Source: an uncultured Lachnospiraceae bacterium (GTDB lineage Bacteria > Bacillota > Clostridia > Lachnospirales > Lachnospiraceae). Taken from it: a stretch of DNA of 64,000 nt. Below are positions 18,153 to 27,242 of the stretch, in pieces. The stretch lies in NCBI GenBank assembly GCA_910585075.1, contig CAJUED010000016.1, positions 6,331 to 70,330 on the forward strand. The letters run 5' to 3'. Position numbers and translations under genes: made by a program. The stretch's first letter is position 1; the number at the start of each line of letters is the position of its first letter. Under the pieces are notes generated by a model. It saw only the letters and a program-made list of their open reading frames with translations. It was not told the origin of the DNA and ran no database searches.

Positions 18153-18833
18153 TTACGCGTTCCAAATTTCCGTAACATTTTTCCATCTGACATCCTCTAA
18201 AGGCTCCCGGCAGCAAACGCAAAAACCGTACCCGGGTAAATCATCCATTGTCATAAAATAAGCCGACGTTTTCCCACTCCCGGCCTTCAAAATCTGCTTT
18301 TTCTCCCAGTCGATTTCAAAGGTGTCAAGTCCCTGTGCCATCCCTGCACCGGTCAGCTTAATGAAGCTTTCCTTTATGCTCCACATTTGAAAAAAAAGCG
18401 CTTTCTTATCCTCCCCGCTGCATTCATCCAGCTTTTTCCTGTCCTTTTCCGTAAAAAAGCGTTCCGCAACTCCCTCTTTTACATCTGTCATTTTTTGTAT
18501 GTCCACACCCACAGGTTTATCACCGAACGCGCAGCACACATACCCCCCTGAATGGGATAAGTTAAAATGAAGGTCTTCACATCCCTTTAAACAGGGTTTT
18601 CCATTTTTTTCATAGGCTACGGGAAACGGGCCGCTGTCCATAAGCGGGCGTCCGGTTTCCTGGCAGAGGACAAAATACAGCAGACTGCCCGCCGTAAGGC
18701 TTTGCAGTCTGCTTTCTTCCCGTTTCATAAGAAGGATTTTCTTTTTTCTTTCTTCCTCCACTTTGCTTAAATACAGTTCAAACAAGTCCCCCTTAAGCCG
18801 GGGCAATGTTTCCATATAATAAACTGTAGTCAT
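18153..18833 (-). CDS. 4'-phosphopantetheinyl transferase (Sfp type)
   Basis: Transfers the phosphopantetheine arm of CoA to a carrier-protein serine. The 226-residue length and the motifs KPCLKG...FNLSHSGGYVCCAF, GVDIQKM (Mg-binding Asp) and WSIKESFIKLTGAGMAQGLDTFEI match Sfp-type enzymes. The Lys of WSIKES is the family's catalytic-site signature. Sfp-type enzymes usually serve polyketide or nonribosomal-peptide carriers, but in Lachnospiraceae they are often the only holo-ACP synthase; no biosynthetic cluster is in view. It lies between hisS and the DUF2142 gene on the same strand. Confidence 0.9.
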   Translation of the reverse strand: MTTVYYMETLPRLKGDLFELYLSKVEEERKKKILLMKREESRLQSLTAGSLLYFVLCQETGRPLMDSGPFPVAYEKNGKPCLKGCEDLHFNLSHSGGYVCCAFGDKPVGVDIQKMTDVKEGVAERFFTEKDRKKLDECSGEDKKALFFQMWSIKESFIKLTGAGMAQGLDTFEIDWEKKQILKAGSGKTSAYFMTMDDLPGYGFCVCCREPLEDVRWKNVTEIWNA

Positions 18834-18834
18834 A

Positions 18835-18874
18835 CTAAACCCTCATGCCTCCAACGGTCTGCAAATTGGAGTAC
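18835..18874. repeat. Dispersed repeat C, copy 1
   Basis: A 40-base stretch beginning CTAAACCCTCATG and containing CCAA...GCAAATT. It is 31/40 identical to 38691-38730. Both copies sit immediately upstream of a minus-strand gene. Confidence 0.4.
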
Positions 18875-18912
18875 CGCAAAAATTGATTGAAAAATCTTGC
18901 ATCCTCCATCAA

Positions 18913-20172
18913 TTATTTCAGCGGATTTTTGTAAAATTCCCTAAAGCTTGTATATCCTTCCTTGGTCAACTGCTCTTTCTGGAATTTTTTGTTCTTATTC
19001 ATCCGTACTACCAATACCTGTCTGCCTTCCTTCCGCTCCTCCTGAGCCTTTGCAATTACCCTGCAGAGCTCCTCACCGGGAAGTCCTTTTTCCAGAAGAT
19101 AGGCAACCTTTTCAGGCTGGCCCTCCATCTGAAAGCCGTTTTCCATCAGCAGTAATATAATCCTCTCAAATCCAATAGAAAAACCGCATGCCGGCACATC
19201 GTTGCCTGTAAATCTGCCCACCATCTTGTCGTATCTTCCGCCGCCGCCGCAGCTTCCGCCAAATTCAGGCATGGCTATTTCAAAAATGGTTCCTGTATAG
19301 TAGGACATTCCTCTTACCAGCGTAGGGTCAAATACCAGCTCAAAGTCGGCGCTTTTGGTGGTCTGCACACTGTCCATAATCTCCTGAAGGCTGCTTTTTA
19401 CATCATCCTCCAAAAAGCTGCCTAATTCATCAGCCAGATAGGCAAGGCTGTTCTCTGCTTCCTCCATTCCTCTGAAAAGGCCAAGGTATTTATCCACGCT
19501 TTCCTTGGCAAAGCCATTTACAAGAAGCTCCGCTTCCACACCACCAAGACCGATTTTATCCATTTTATCTAAAGTAATGAACACACTGTCGTAGGCTTCC
19601 TCATCAAATCCACTGTAGGCAGCCATAGCCTTTAAAATCCTTCTCTCGTTAATTCTGATTTGAAAGTTCTTAAATCCCAGCCTGCCCAGGGTGGTGGTGG
19701 TTGCCAGGATCAATTCTATTTCCGCTAAATTGGAGGGTTCTCCCAAAATGTCAATATCGCACTGCATAAACTGGCGGTAACGCCCTCTCTGAGGCCTGTC
19801 CGCCCTCCACACATTTCCCATCTGGAGCGCCTTAAAAGGGCTTGGCAGTTCATTGGCATGGGCCGCATAAAACCGCACAAGGGGAACCGTAAGGTCATAG
19901 CGAAGTCCGCCGTCCACCAGATCCTTTTCACTTTCCGCAGTTTCCAGATTCAGCTTTTCACCTCTTTTTAAAATTTTAAAAATCAGTTTTTCGTTCTCGC
20001 CGCCCTGTTTGCTGCTGAGATTTTCAATATTTTCCACACAGGGGGTTTCAATGGATGTAAACCCAAATTCCCTGTAAGTTTCCTTGATTACGCCAATCAC
20101 ATAATCCCGAATCTGCATTTCCTCAGGTAAAATATCCTTCATGCCGGTAACCGGCTTTTTGCTAAGCGCCAT
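18913..20172 (-). CDS. hisS: Histidyl-tRNA synthetase
   Basis: Charges tRNA-His; class II aminoacyl-tRNA synthetase, cytosolic. About 419 residues. Motif 2 is seen as WRADRPQRGRYRQF, the histidine-specific segment as RGMSYYTGTIFE, then GGGGRYD, and motif 3 as GFSIGFERI. The usual Asp of RGLDYY is Ser here. The C-terminal anticodon-binding domain is shorter and unlike the common form, ending SFREFYKNPLK. HisZ was considered but lacks the RG..YYTG segment. The ATG at 20172 has GGGAG upstream. It is probably the first gene of hisS-PPTase-DUF2142. Confidence 0.9.
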   Translation of the reverse strand: MALSKKPVTGMKDILPEEMQIRDYVIGVIKETYREFGFTSIETPCVENIENLSSKQGGENEKLIFKILKRGEKLNLETAESEKDLVDGGLRYDLTVPLVRFYAAHANELPSPFKALQMGNVWRADRPQRGRYRQFMQCDIDILGEPSNLAEIELILATTTTLGRLGFKNFQIRINERRILKAMAAYSGFDEEAYDSVFITLDKMDKIGLGGVEAELLVNGFAKESVDKYLGLFRGMEEAENSLAYLADELGSFLEDDVKSSLQEIMDSVQTTKSADFELVFDPTLVRGMSYYTGTIFEIAMPEFGGSCGGGGRYDKMVGRFTGNDVPACGFSIGFERIILLLMENGFQMEGQPEKVAYLLEKGLPGEELCRVIAKAQEERKEGRQVLVVRMNKNKKFQKEQLTKEGYTSFREFYKNPLK

Positions 20173-20327
20173 ATTCTTAACTCCCATCCTTATTCCCGCG
20201 AGCAGCGAATCAAAAGCATGCCTGCTGCGGGGTATTTTGACTTAGAAACCACATATACCGTGTAACTGCCTTACAATTTTACACTTTTTCCTTTCATATT
20301 GCAACCCATGCAGCTATACAAAATTTC

Positions 20328-20356
20328 TTGCACTTCCCGCTTTCGTGTACTATAAT
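20328..20356 (+). promoter_or_regulatory. Promoter of the DAHP synthase gene
   Basis: TTGCAC (20328-20333), 17 bases, then a perfect TATAAT (20351-20356), about 75 bases upstream of the start codon. No leader peptide or T-box was seen in the remaining leader. Confidence 0.65.
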
Positions 20357-20431
20357 GTACGAGGTCAGTTTTTTGCATAAAAATACAGCTTTCTGCAAAT
20401 ATGTCCACTATATGATATGGAGGTTGATGAT

Positions 20432-21460
20432 ATGTCATTTGAATTTATAAGAAAATTACCCACCCCGGAAGAAATCAGACAGCAGTTTCCCATTCCGGAA
20501 GAACTTGCCCTTCTGAAAAAAGAAAGGGACCGGGAAATCCGTGATGTGATAATGGGCAAAAGCAACAAGTTTCTTGTGATTATCGGTCCCTGTTCGGCGG
20601 ACAATGAGGACGCGGTCTGCGATTATGTGGTCCGTCTTTCCAAATTAAATGAACAGGTAAAGGATAAGCTGATTCTGATTCCCCGGATTTACACCAATAA
20701 ACCCAGAACCACCGGTGAAGGGTATAAGGGGATTGTACATCAGCCGGACCCGGAACAACAGCCTGATTTTCTGGCAGGCCTGATTGCCATGCGGAAAATG
20801 CATATCCGGGCCATTGCGGAATCCGGCCTTACAGCGGCGGATGAGATGCTTTATCCTGACAACTGGGGATATGTATCCGATATTTTATCCTATGTGGCCA
20901 TTGGCGCCCGTTCCGTGGAAGACCAGCAGCATCGGATTGTGGTCAGTGGTTTTGACGTTCCTATCGGAATGAAGAATCCCACCAGTGGGAATCTCACCGT
21001 CATGCTCAACTCCGTGTATGCTTCCCAGCATCCCCACTCCTTTATCTACAGAGGGTGGGAGGTTAAGACAAACGGCAATGACCTGGCCCACACGGTCCTG
21101 CGCGGGGCCTCCAACAAACATGGCGGCTATCTTCCCAATTATCATTATGAAGATTTAAATCTGCTCCTGAATCTGTACAATGAACGGGACCTGAAAAACC
21201 CTGCCGCAGTTATCGACACAAACCACAGCAACTCCAACAAACAGTTTGAGCAGCAGGTTCGTATTGTAAAAGAGGTTATGCACAGCCGTAAGTTAAATCC
21301 CGATATCCACAGCCTTGTAAAAGGCGTTATGATTGAAAGCTATATTGAGGAAGGCTGCCAGAAAGTGGGCGGCGGCATTTACGGCAAGTCCATCACGGAC
21401 CCCTGCCTCGGATGGGAAGATTCCAAACAACTGATTTATGATATTGCGGAATACGAATAA
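20432..21460 (+). CDS. 3-deoxy-7-phosphoheptulonate (DAHP) synthase, AroG/F type
   Basis: Condenses phosphoenolpyruvate and erythrose 4-phosphate, the first step of the shikimate pathway. 342 residues, normal for the type I-alpha enzyme. Conserved segments include FLVIIGPCSADN, PRIYTNKPRTTGEGYKG, GARSVEDQQHR, GMKNPTSG, LRGASNKHGG, DTNHSNSNK and VKGVMIESYIEEG, which carry substrate- and metal-binding residues. The ATG at 20432 is preferred over one at 20417 because GGAGG lies eight bases away. Single-gene unit, divergent from hisS. Which aromatic amino acid inhibits it cannot be read off. Confidence 0.92.
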   Translation: MSFEFIRKLPTPEEIRQQFPIPEELALLKKERDREIRDVIMGKSNKFLVIIGPCSADNEDAVCDYVVRLSKLNEQVKDKLILIPRIYTNKPRTTGEGYKGIVHQPDPEQQPDFLAGLIAMRKMHIRAIAESGLTAADEMLYPDNWGYVSDILSYVAIGARSVEDQQHRIVVSGFDVPIGMKNPTSGNLTVMLNSVYASQHPHSFIYRGWEVKTNGNDLAHTVLRGASNKHGGYLPNYHYEDLNLLLNLYNERDLKNPAAVIDTNHSNSNKQFEQQVRIVKEVMHSRKLNPDIHSLVKGVMIESYIEEGCQKVGGGIYGKSITDPCLGWEDSKQLIYDIAEYE

Positions 21461-21496
21461 GCTTTTTACAACAATGACTTTAACTCATTGTTCACG

Positions 21497-21528
21497 AAAA
21501 AATGAGCCGGCATAACAACTGCCGGCTC
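21497..21528 (-). terminator. Terminator of the lipoprotein gene
   Basis: GAGCCGGC/GCCGGCTC form an 8-bp stem, followed on the minus strand by a run of six T. It may also halt plus-strand transcription from the DAHP synthase gene, though without a T-run on that side. Confidence 0.7.
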
Positions 21529-21540
21529 AACGTATTGACT

Positions 21541-21575
21541 CAATAAGGCTCCGCACAAAGCGTAACCGCCTTTGA
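21541..21575 (-). repeat. 35-bp hairpin repeat, copy A4
   Basis: Read on the minus strand it starts TCAAAGGC, contains TTACGCTTTG and ends CCTTATTG. It is 26/35 identical to the 9357 copy and of equal length. It lies in the 3' untranslated stretch of the lipoprotein gene. Confidence 0.5.
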
Positions 21576-21588
21576 ACGTATTTCCTGA

Positions 21589-22236
21589 CTACTCATCCTT
21601 CGCTAGGTTTACCTCTCCTTCCCGCACCAGACGGATTTCCCCGTCTGAAATTTCAAAATCCGCCATCAGTTCGTCATCTGACATCTGGCTATAGGTTACG
21701 GTGTATGTATGCTCCGCCAGGATCAAATAGGTCAGCTGCTCAATTTCACCGTCCTCCACCCCATACGAGCTTCGAATCTTGTAAGCAGGAACCCCTTCCA
21801 TATCAATCTCCTCGAAGGACTCAATTTCCATCTCAATGTCCTGACCGGCTTCTTCAAAGGCTTCTTCCATTATTTCTTTGTAGCTCTCCTTTGTAAGGTC
21901 CTTCGCCACCTTGCCGTCCCCGTCTCCCTCAGAGACCGTATAATATATATTGGACGAGTCAAGAGGACTTCTCTCATGGACATACATGCCGGGAATCTCC
22001 TCCGATTCCTGATATCCAACCGGAATCAGCACCGCACAGCAGTTCACCTGCTCGCCGCCGCTCTCGGCCCCCTTACTCTTAAGTTCAAATTCTTTCATTT
22101 CTATGAATCCATTTGATTCTATGTAATCCACATCCTGCCCCTCCTCCGACCGGATGCCTGCCACCGTAACCACTTCCTTACTGCATCCCGACAGAAGAAA
22201 GGCGGAAAGCGCCAGAAAAATTATTTTCTTTTTCAT
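21589..22236 (-). CDS. Lipoprotein of unknown function
   Basis: 215 residues. An N-terminal signal with lipobox LLSGC (Cys at residue 18) predicts export and lipid anchoring to the outer face of the membrane. The mature part is very acidic (many Glu/Asp) with a central EEAFEEAGQDIEMEIESFEEI segment and a beta-rich end resembling small clostridial lipoproteins of unknown role. Single gene with its own terminator. Confidence 0.78.
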   Translation of the reverse strand: MKKKIIFLALSAFLLSGCSKEVVTVAGIRSEEGQDVDYIESNGFIEMKEFELKSKGAESGGEQVNCCAVLIPVGYQESEEIPGMYVHERSPLDSSNIYYTVSEGDGDGKVAKDLTKESYKEIMEEAFEEAGQDIEMEIESFEEIDMEGVPAYKIRSSYGVEDGEIEQLTYLILAEHTYTVTYSQMSDDELMADFEISDGEIRLVREGEVNLAKDE

Positions 22237-22412
22237 ATAAAATCAACATACCCTTCCCAAAAATTCACTACATTATCCATTTAATCACATTTCTTAAAGG
22301 ATGGCAAGCTTCCCTGCCTCCTTCCGGAAATTTCCTGTAACATTTTATGTATATACGGACAGGCCGCCGGTATCTCATGCCTGTCCGCACATTTTCTTTA
22401 TAAAATTCCGCT

Positions 22413-22727
22413 TTATTTTTCCTCAAAAGTACAACAGCATGTCTCCCTGCAGTCGCTGGCCCCACAGCCTTTGATATCCACATGGGAGGCTACACATTTA
22501 TAATTACTGTTGTGTACACAGTCTGTCGCTTCACAGTCAATGCTGATGGTTTTGCTTGGATGCTCCAAAGCACTGGTAAAGCGGTCTCTGCCTGCCTCCG
22601 AAAAGCTTTCACAGCAGGTATCATCCTCACAGCAAGCATGCTTTCCGCCTACCATAATATCGCCCTTACAGCAGCATTCGCTTTTGTTATACGCACAATT
22701 GTCCACGGAACATTTTAATTCAGCCAT
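22413..22727 (-). CDS. Cys-rich protein with two DUF1540 domains
   Basis: 104 residues with 18 cysteines. Two tandem copies of the DUF1540 pattern are visible: LKCSVDNCAYNKSECCCKGDI with a later CCESF, and IDCEATDCVHNSNYKCVAS with a later CCCTF. The spacing predicts metal binding. Proteins of this family are common in spore-forming clostridia; their function is unknown. AGGAGG-like RBS directly precedes the ATG. Single-gene unit. Confidence 0.88.
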   Translation of the reverse strand: MAELKCSVDNCAYNKSECCCKGDIMVGGKHACCEDDTCCESFSEAGRDRFTSALEHPSKTISIDCEATDCVHNSNYKCVASHVDIKGCGASDCRETCCCTFEEK

Positions 22728-22924
22728 TTTTCCTCCATTCCAAAGATTGAAAATCCGCCTGGCCTTTCAGCTCACGCACATGCACCTTCCTGCGGCCGAA
22801 AATCCGCTTTTGCCCAAAACAGTCTTCAATCTTTTACCTTATTATAATAATAACCCGGCCGCGGCCGTGCAAACGAAACCGCTGCCAATTCTCCAATAAT
22901 AAGTATGGCTGATTGTCCCATTCT

Positions 22925-24592
22925 CTATTCATCTTTCAAAAAAATACGATATAAATTAAACCAGTAACGCTCCTCCATGGCACTGGCCCGCTCCTGTGCC
23001 TCTATGCCGGCGTCCTGCCACTTTTCAATAATCTCATCCCTGGCCTTTCCGCTTCCCATAAACCACACCGGCCGCCCCGATGCAAGCTGATTTTTCAGTG
23101 CGGCGATTCCCGCTTCATCGGAAAATTCTCCTCCCACCAGTGGGCGCGTGTTGGGGTACATCTCCTGAATCAAAGGCTCCGGCTGCCCATACCACAGATA
23201 AATGTCCTGGGAAAAGTAATAAGCTGCCACCGCCTGCATCTGGTCGAAATTACAGACCACAATGTCTTCATCCCCTATCTGTGAAAAGGCCTTCTTTGTT
23301 TCATCCATCTGAACCTTTTTCCACATTTCCGCTCCGTAAAAAGAGCGGTAATTTCTAAGTCCGATCATCACCAGGAAAAGCAAAATCGGCACTGCCACAT
23401 ACCTTTTATCCCGATAGGCTGAGACCAGAAGCGCAAAGCCCAGCCAGAACACCCCCAGGGCGGGAAGCATATACCGATAGACAAAAATGGGACGTACCAG
23501 GAAGGACGCCAGAAATCCAAACGCCACAAGGCCTGCCAGCACCGCCCCGCAACCCACAGAGAAAAAGGCCTCCCGCCTTTCTTCTTTTCTTTTTATGCCC
23601 CTTAACACAGATACAATGAGCAGTCCCCCATAGCATAAAAACAACAGCACCGCCAATATATTATTCCACGTCTCTCCTGTAAAAGACGGACGAAACAGGA
23701 ATTTTGCACATCCTCCCAGACTCCGCCAGCTAAGGGGCGGAATCCAGTAATTGGCTTTCACCTGGGCCACCTGTCTTGTGACCGCTGCCAGTATCCAGGG
23801 CAGATACCCTGCTCCACAAAAAAGGATGCTGGCAAGAAAAGGCTTTCCGTTCCTTTTTAGCCTTCCTTCCCGCCACAGCCCGGCAAACAGGTATAAATAA
23901 ATCATCCCTGCCGCCGCGCAGGCAAAATAATGGGTATAACAGGCGGCCAAAAGCAGTGCTGTCATAACACCCCAATTCATATATTCCTTCCAGGCATTTT
24001 TTTCAACATCATTTTTCCTGTGGTAGTTTTTTTCCTCACCTGCTAAGTTGGCATCTTTTGATTTTTCTTTTGCCTTGGGGGAAGAAGGGCATATTCCTTC
24101 ACCCATTTCCCCTCCCATGCTTACCAGCTCATAAGCATGCAGCATTCCTGCCGTCACAAAAAACAACGCCCAGCCGTACATCCTGACCTCAACCGTGTAA
24201 TCCGCCAGCTGAGGCATTGTGACAAGCAAAAAACTAAAAAGCCCTGCCGCAAACATTCCAAAATATTTTCTCACCTTTGTCAAGGCATAAGAAAGGCAGA
24301 GGAAAAAAGGCAGTACGGAGGCCAGCTTGGCAACTGTCACCTCCGAGCCCATCCTCCCGCCAAAAACAGTCAGAAAAAGCTTTACGATCATATAGTAGAG
24401 AGGCGGATGTACATCCCTGGCCGTAATGGAAATCAGTTCATCCAAGGGGCTTTTGGCCAGCCCCATTGTAAAAAGCTCATCATACCACAAATCACTGCCA
24501 CCGCACAAAAACACGGAAATGCAAAGTAATCCTGCGCTAAGGGCCAGCAGCAATATTCCGGCTGTTTCATCCCAGCTTAATCTCCGCTTCAT
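22925..24592 (-). CDS. GT39/ArnT-like membrane glycosyltransferase
   Basis: 555 residues with about ten to twelve membrane segments. The first extracytoplasmic loop carries the acidic motif DLWYDELF and then RDVHPPLYYM, the catalytic-loop pattern of GT-C enzymes that use polyprenyl-phosphate sugars (ArnT/PMT/DUF-type). A soluble C-terminal portion follows (about 410-555). The acceptor is unknown; cell-envelope polymer or protein glycosylation is likely. Its start overlaps the thrS stop by four bases (ATGA), so it is translationally coupled to thrS and lies under the same T-box, an unusual placement for an envelope enzyme. Confidence 0.82.
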   Translation of the reverse strand: MKRRLSWDETAGILLLALSAGLLCISVFLCGGSDLWYDELFTMGLAKSPLDELISITARDVHPPLYYMIVKLFLTVFGGRMGSEVTVAKLASVLPFFLCLSYALTKVRKYFGMFAAGLFSFLLVTMPQLADYTVEVRMYGWALFFVTAGMLHAYELVSMGGEMGEGICPSSPKAKEKSKDANLAGEEKNYHRKNDVEKNAWKEYMNWGVMTALLLAACYTHYFACAAAGMIYLYLFAGLWREGRLKRNGKPFLASILFCGAGYLPWILAAVTRQVAQVKANYWIPPLSWRSLGGCAKFLFRPSFTGETWNNILAVLLFLCYGGLLIVSVLRGIKRKEERREAFFSVGCGAVLAGLVAFGFLASFLVRPIFVYRYMLPALGVFWLGFALLVSAYRDKRYVAVPILLFLVMIGLRNYRSFYGAEMWKKVQMDETKKAFSQIGDEDIVVCNFDQMQAVAAYYFSQDIYLWYGQPEPLIQEMYPNTRPLVGGEFSDEAGIAALKNQLASGRPVWFMGSGKARDEIIEKWQDAGIEAQERASAMEERYWFNLYRIFLKDE

Positions 24593-26556
24593 TTACAGTC
24601 TCTTTCCTGAACCTGTTCCTTACGAATTTCCTTCGTCCGGATTTCCTTACAAATCTGTTCAACAAATTCCGCCAAAGGCTTCACACCCTCGTCTCCTGCA
24701 AAACGGCTTCTCACGGACACGGTTTTGTCCGCTTCCTCCTGCTGTCCTACCACCAGCATATACGGAAGCCTTGCAAGTCTTGCCTCGCGAATCTTAAAGC
24801 CAATCTTTTCAGAGCGAGCGTCCACCTCGGCAAGCACACCGTTCTTTTTAAGTTCGGCCTGAACCTGCTTTGCATATTCCTCATATTTATCGGAAATGGG
24901 AAGCACCCTTACCTGCTCCGGACACAGCCATGTAGGGAATTTTCCTTCATACTTTTCAATCAGCCATGCCAGCGTTCTCTCATAGCATCCCATAGAAGTT
25001 CTGTGAATAATATAAGGGCGCACCTTGTCGCCATTCTGGTCAATGTAGTACATATCAAACTGCGCCGCAAGAAGGGCATCCCACTGGATGGTAATCATGG
25101 TATCCTCTTTGCCATATACATTCTTTGTGTTGATATCAATCTTCGGCCCATAAAAAGCTGCCTCGCCCAAATCCTCCACGAAAGGAATCTGAAGCTCATT
25201 CATGATTTGCCGCATATGCTCCTGGGTTTCTTCCCAAACTTCGGGCTCTCCGATATATTTCTCTTTGTTTTCCGGATCCCACTTGGAAAGATGATAGGTC
25301 ACGTCTTCCTCCACCCCAAGGGTCTTTAGACAGTGCTGTGCAAGGGCAATACAGTTTTTAAACTCCTCCACCATCTGGTCAGGTCTTACAACCAAATGTC
25401 CCTCGGAAATCGTGAACTGACGAACCCTGGTCAGGCCATGCATCTCTCCGGAATCCTCATTTCGAAACAGAGTGGAAGTTTCACCATAACGCAGAGGCAA
25501 ATCCCTGTAAGAATGCTGGGCAGCCTTGTACACATAATACTGGAAAGGACAAGTCATAGGACGCAGGGCAAAGACCTCCTTATCCTTCTCCTCGTCTCCC
25601 AGCACAAACATTCCTTCTTTATAGTGGTCCCAGTGACCGGAGATTTTATACAGATCGCTTTTAGCCATAAAAGGAGTCTTGGTCCGCACATAGCCCCACT
25701 CATTGTCTTCCAAATCCTCAATCCAGCGCTGCATGGTCTGAACCATCTTTGCTCCCTTGGGCATCAGAAGGGGAAGACCCTGTCCAATCACATCCACCGT
25801 AGTAAACAATTCCATTTCCCGGCCTAATTTATTGTGGTCACGCTGCTTAATGTTTTCCAGATACTCTAAATATTCCGCCAACTCCTCCTTTTTCTGAAAA
25901 GCCGTTCCATAAATTCTCTGCAGCATGGCATTGTCGGAATTTCCTCTCCAGTAAGCCCCAGAGGAGGACGTCAGCTTAAAGGCCTTAATCCCTTTGGTGC
26001 TCATCAGATGGGGGCCTGCGCAAAGGTCCGTAAACTCACCCTGACTGTAAAAAGAAATCTCCGCATCCTCCGGCAAATCTCTGATAAGCTCCACCTTGTA
26101 GGGCTCGCCCTTTTCCTCCATAAATTTGATTGCTTCTTCTCTGGGCAGCGTGAAGCGCTCCAGCTTATGGCCTTCCTTGATGATTTTCTTCATCTCGGCC
26201 TCTATCTTATCCAAATCTTCTCTTGAAAAAGGTTCATGTTCAAAATCATAATAGTAGCCCGTATCAATGGAGGGACCGATTGCCAGCTTTGCCTGCGGAA
26301 ACAGTCTCTTAACTGCCTCAGCCATCACATGGGAGCAGGTATGTCTTACCACCCGAAGGCCCTCCGGATCATTTGCCGTCAAAATATTCAAACTGCAGTC
26401 CCTGTCGATCACGGTGCGCAAATCCACCACTTCGCCGTCCACTTCACCGGCGCATGCCGCTCTGGCAAGCCCCTCGCTGATATCAAGGGCAATTTCGTAA
26501 ACACTTTTGGCGCCGTCATATTCCTTGGCGGAACCGTCTTTTAACATAATTTTCAT
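24589..26556 (-). CDS. thrS: Threonyl-tRNA synthetase
   Basis: Charges tRNA-Thr. About 655 residues with the full bacterial layout: TGS domain (1-62), editing domain with HTCSHVMAEAVKRLF (about 75-90) and YYDFEHEPFSREDL, catalytic core with MTCPFQYYVYK, RYGETSTLFRNEDSGEMHGLTRVRQF (motif 2), and HRTSMGCYERTLAWL (motif 3), then the anticodon-binding domain. The ATG at 26556 is preceded by GGGAGG. The stop of a small membrane-protein gene ends 3 bases upstream, and a threonine T-box leader precedes both. Confidence 0.96.
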   Translation of the reverse strand: MKIMLKDGSAKEYDGAKSVYEIALDISEGLARAACAGEVDGEVVDLRTVIDRDCSLNILTANDPEGLRVVRHTCSHVMAEAVKRLFPQAKLAIGPSIDTGYYYDFEHEPFSREDLDKIEAEMKKIIKEGHKLERFTLPREEAIKFMEEKGEPYKVELIRDLPEDAEISFYSQGEFTDLCAGPHLMSTKGIKAFKLTSSSGAYWRGNSDNAMLQRIYGTAFQKKEELAEYLEYLENIKQRDHNKLGREMELFTTVDVIGQGLPLLMPKGAKMVQTMQRWIEDLEDNEWGYVRTKTPFMAKSDLYKISGHWDHYKEGMFVLGDEEKDKEVFALRPMTCPFQYYVYKAAQHSYRDLPLRYGETSTLFRNEDSGEMHGLTRVRQFTISEGHLVVRPDQMVEEFKNCIALAQHCLKTLGVEEDVTYHLSKWDPENKEKYIGEPEVWEETQEHMRQIMNELQIPFVEDLGEAAFYGPKIDINTKNVYGKEDTMITIQWDALLAAQFDMYYIDQNGDKVRPYIIHRTSMGCYERTLAWLIEKYEGKFPTWLCPEQVRVLPISDKYEEYAKQVQAELKKNGVLAEVDARSEKIGFKIREARLARLPYMLVVGQQEEADKTVSVRSRFAGDEGVKPLAEFVEQICKEIRTKEIRKEQVQERDCK

Positions 26557-26558
26557 TT

Positions 26559-26777
26559 TCAATCCTCCCATTCCATAATTTCTTCTTCGGCATCCTCATC
26601 ACGACTGCCGCTGTTTCCGTTATAGCACCCGATTGTTGTAAATTTCCTGGGTGAAACCAGCATCCCAAACACAATTCCGCCTAAAATACACACGGCAAGT
26701 ACGAGTAAAAATTCCTTCCTGCTCATTGTCTCTGTCTCACCTAATGTTTCCATAAAACTTTCCCATTTTTCTTTCAT
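26559..26777 (-). CDS. Small single-pass membrane protein in the T-box/thrS operon
   Basis: 72 residues: a hydrophilic N terminus, one membrane helix (about 24-42, EFLLVLAVCILGGIVFGMLV), and an acidic tail (DEDAEEEIMEWED). No family recognised. AAGGAGAAA precedes the ATG. It sits between the T-box terminator and thrS, with its stop 2 bases before the thrS start, so it should be induced by threonine-tRNA starvation. Confidence 0.75.
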   Translation of the reverse strand: MKEKWESFMETLGETETMSRKEFLLVLAVCILGGIVFGMLVSPRKFTTIGCYNGNSGSRDEDAEEEIMEWED

Positions 26778-26883
26778 TTTTTCTCCTTTCCTTTCCCGGT
26801 ATATTCATTTCTACTTCGCGAGATGTCTCATTGCAACAAACCCCTCCGCCTCGCAAGATGTCTTATTGAAACGATATTGAATA

Positions 26884-27160
26884 AAAAAACGCCATGCACT
26901 ACATTGTAATGCATGGACGTAAATTACGCGGTTCCACCCTGCTTGTTTCTACAGACTGTGTCTGTTAAAACCTCTCGTTTATCTTTAACGCAGATACTAC
27001 GGACCGGATTGGGGTCACTCAGGGTTAGTTTTCAGATGCTTCCTGTAAGGACCTTTTCAGCACAAAACAGCTTTCTGTTTCGAAGTCCCTCTCTGATACA
27101 TTTCACAGCCTACTCTTCCCGTCAACGTATTAACATATTAAGGCGCTGTCCCTTCCCGGG
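26884..27160 (-). ncRNA. T-box riboswitch (threonine) controlling thrS
   Basis: Read on the minus strand, the leader contains a stem I region with AGAGAGGGA, the conserved T-box AGGGTGGAACCGCG (26940-26927), and then a terminator hairpin (CCATGCATTACAATG...TGCATGG) followed by seven T at 26891-26884. This is the classical layout: uncharged tRNA stabilises the antiterminator and allows read-through. An ACC triplet (27025-27023), a threonine codon in a plausible specifier position, agrees with thrS downstream. Two short direct repeats ending in TGTCTTATTG/TGTCTCATTG lie between the terminator and the first gene (26815-26868). Confidence 0.92.
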
Positions 27161-27242
27161 ACGGCTTATTGTATAAAATACTATCAATGCCATTATTTTA
27201 TGATACTTTTTTCAATCTGTAAAGTACCAAATATTATAAATC

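Noticed and set aside
18913..20172. HisZ instead of HisS
   Set aside because: The RG..YYTG segment and motif 2 are present, which HisZ lacks; no his biosynthesis genes nearby.
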